Positions 63,130-64,000 of a stretch of DNA of 64,000 nt are shown in pieces. Source of the DNA: Apodospora peruviana (taxonomy: Eukaryota; Ascomycota; Sordariomycetes; Sordariales; Lasiosphaeriaceae). A program made the position numbers and the translations under genes. Every line of letters starts with the position of its first letter. Position 1 is the first letter of the stretch. The notes under the pieces were generated by a model. The model was not told where the DNA came from and made no database searches. It saw only the letters and a program-made list of their open reading frames with translations. The stretch is from assembly GCA_033439685.1 (NCBI GenBank), contig JAUEDM010000001.1:6820001-6884000 (forward strand), written 5' to 3'.

Positions 63130-63558
63130 TCAACACGTGGACAGCTTCATTGACGCTGTTGGCTTAGCCTTGTGCTGGGAGATCTTATCAACCAGTTCGT
63201 GGAGAAGTCTGATTTTTTCCTTAATCACCGCAACTTGTGCACCCGTTTTCGCCTCGGCAGCAGCGCATTTCTTGCACTTGGGCGTGGTGTGGACCGTGGT
63301 CAACACGTCCGACCACATTTGATTGCAGCCCATGTCCAACTTACCTTGGTGAAACGCCTTCTCGTCTGGACAAGGTCTGACGATGGGACCCCATACGTAG
63401 TGGCCGCAGGCAAAGATGATTCTTCGATGACAACACATGTTTGCTGTCGAGTATACGAACTTGCGTATAAACGTCTCCTCCAAATGGACTGCGGGTTTGG
63501 ATGCTTGATATTCAGAGCGGCTCAGAGGAGAATCTTGTCGATGACTCTCCACTGGCAT
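63130..63558 (-). CDS. Small Cys-rich hypothetical protein
   Basis: 142 codons from the ATG at 63558; a second ATG at 63438 (MCCHRR, preceded by AGCAAAC) is an equally good or better start. The central part has a run of Cys and His residues (CC, then FACGHYVWGPIVRPCP, then CKKC) that could bind zinc. Similar short Cys/His proteins are common in fungi. A likely helix follows (VAVIKEKIRLLHELVDKI). The frame ends at 63130, but a different frame just downstream (63163-62993) reads a plausible acidic C-terminus, so the 3' end may be mis-modelled, spliced or shifted. I do not recognise the function. Confidence 0.5.
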   Translation of the reverse strand: MPVESHRQDSPLSRSEYQASKPAVHLEETFIRKFVYSTANMCCHRRIIFACGHYVWGPIVRPCPDEKAFHQGKLDMGCNQMWSDVLTTVHTTPKCKKCAAAEAKTGAQVAVIKEKIRLLHELVDKISQHKAKPTASMKLSTC

Positions 63559-63806
63559 GGTTGACGATGCTGCACTTATAAGTATTTGCTTGTGACTATG
63601 CTTTTTGCAACAGCCTGTTCACAGCACAGCCCAAGACAAAGAGTGCAGAGTGGGTGTTTAGAAACGTTGTGAGGCGAACAAGGAGTTTGTGGTAATTAAC
63701 AAAGACACTCTCAAAGAACTCTGAATACCTGATGATGTGTGGTTTAGCCGTGTGAACAACAGATCACGACTACACAAGGATATACCATTACAGCTTGCAA
63801 CAAAAC
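63559..63806. other. Intergenic stretch
   Basis: 248 bp between two minus-strand frames. It would serve as the promoter of the Cys-rich gene. Nothing else is seen. Confidence 0.5.
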
Positions 63807-64000
63807 TCATTCTTTGCCATCGTGACACTCTTCCCAGATCCTACTCTGCATAACCTCATAGAAATTCCTCGCCCATACCAATCCTTGCTTCTCCTGGAAC
63901 TCGCTAACATGCGGAACCTCAAAGCCAAGTCTCTTCAGCGTCTGCAGAAGCTTGCTACTGCTCACGCCATCTCCATCAGCCATCACAATCCCCAAAGACG
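63807..64000 (-). CDS. 3' end of an unrecognised gene (partial)
   Basis: An open frame enters from the right edge of the window and ends in TGA at 63807. The 63 visible residues read like ordinary soluble protein (KLLQTLKRLGFEVPHV, then WARNFYEVMQSRIWEECHD) with no internal stop or low complexity. There is no ATG needed inside the window, since the gene continues beyond it. I do not recognise the family. Confidence 0.4.
   Translation of the reverse strand, partial: SLGIVMADGDGVSSSKLLQTLKRLGFEVPHVSEFQEKQGLVWARNFYEVMQSRIWEECHDGKE

Noticed and set aside
1..64000. Transposons, RIP-degraded repeats, CRISPR arrays, or a secondary-metabolite or viral-element cluster.
   Set aside because: No transposase, reverse transcriptase, polyketide synthase, terpene synthase or viral-type domain, long terminal repeat or array of direct repeats is visible, and no long strongly AT-rich tract is present.

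Overview
This is nuclear DNA of a filamentous ascomycete (Pezizomycotina), most likely a Sordariomycete. The evidence is short introns (46-85 nt, with three longer) carrying CTAAC/CTAAT/CTGAC-type branch sites, a FlbC-type conidiation regulator, fungal LCL3 and Rax2 orthologues, an intron-free 3.65-kb SF3B1 gene, and moderate base composition with no rRNA, phage or bacterial features. The species cannot be named from the sequence.

Layout. 1-10.5 kb: no protein gene recognised; one clear tRNA-Gly(GCC) on the minus strand. 10.5-13.4 kb: a Ser/Pro-rich protein of unknown function (start 12401) preceded by a very long leader with no ATG outside one predicted intron. 13.4-16.9 kb: no gene seen. 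16.9-34.7 kb: a compact housekeeping block containing FAN1 (-), COMPASS subunit Sdc1 (+), ribosomal protein uS15/Rps13 (-), U2AF large subunit (-), 8-oxoguanine glycosylase OGG1 (+), a decayed F-box/ankyrin gene (+), a UBE3D/Ipa1-like HECT_2 protein (-) and SF3B1 (+). Three successive pairs in it are head-to-head with 351-627 bp between start codons. 34.7-44.7 kb: about 10 kb without a recognisable gene. 44.7-47.4 kb: flbC with a long ATG-poor leader and a 19-G tract. 47.4-54.9 kb: gene-poor. 54.9-64 kb, all minus strand: Rax2, LCL3, a small Cys-rich protein and the 3' end of a gene that leaves the window.

How the genes relate. FAN1 and OGG1 are DNA-repair nucleases/glycosylases. U2AF large subunit and SF3B1 act in sequence at the 3' splice site, and both the UHM of U2AF and candidate UHM-binding RWD motifs of SF3B1 are visible here. 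FlbC and Rax2 act in conidiation and polarity. I see no secondary-metabolite cluster, transposon, CRISPR or viral element, and nothing that is clearly a new biological system. The most notable unexplained signals are the two long ATG-purged leaders, the overlapping uORF at SF3B1, a length-3n open intron inside the LCL3 nuclease domain, the long open intron of the HECT_2 gene, and a recurring 10-bp palindrome.
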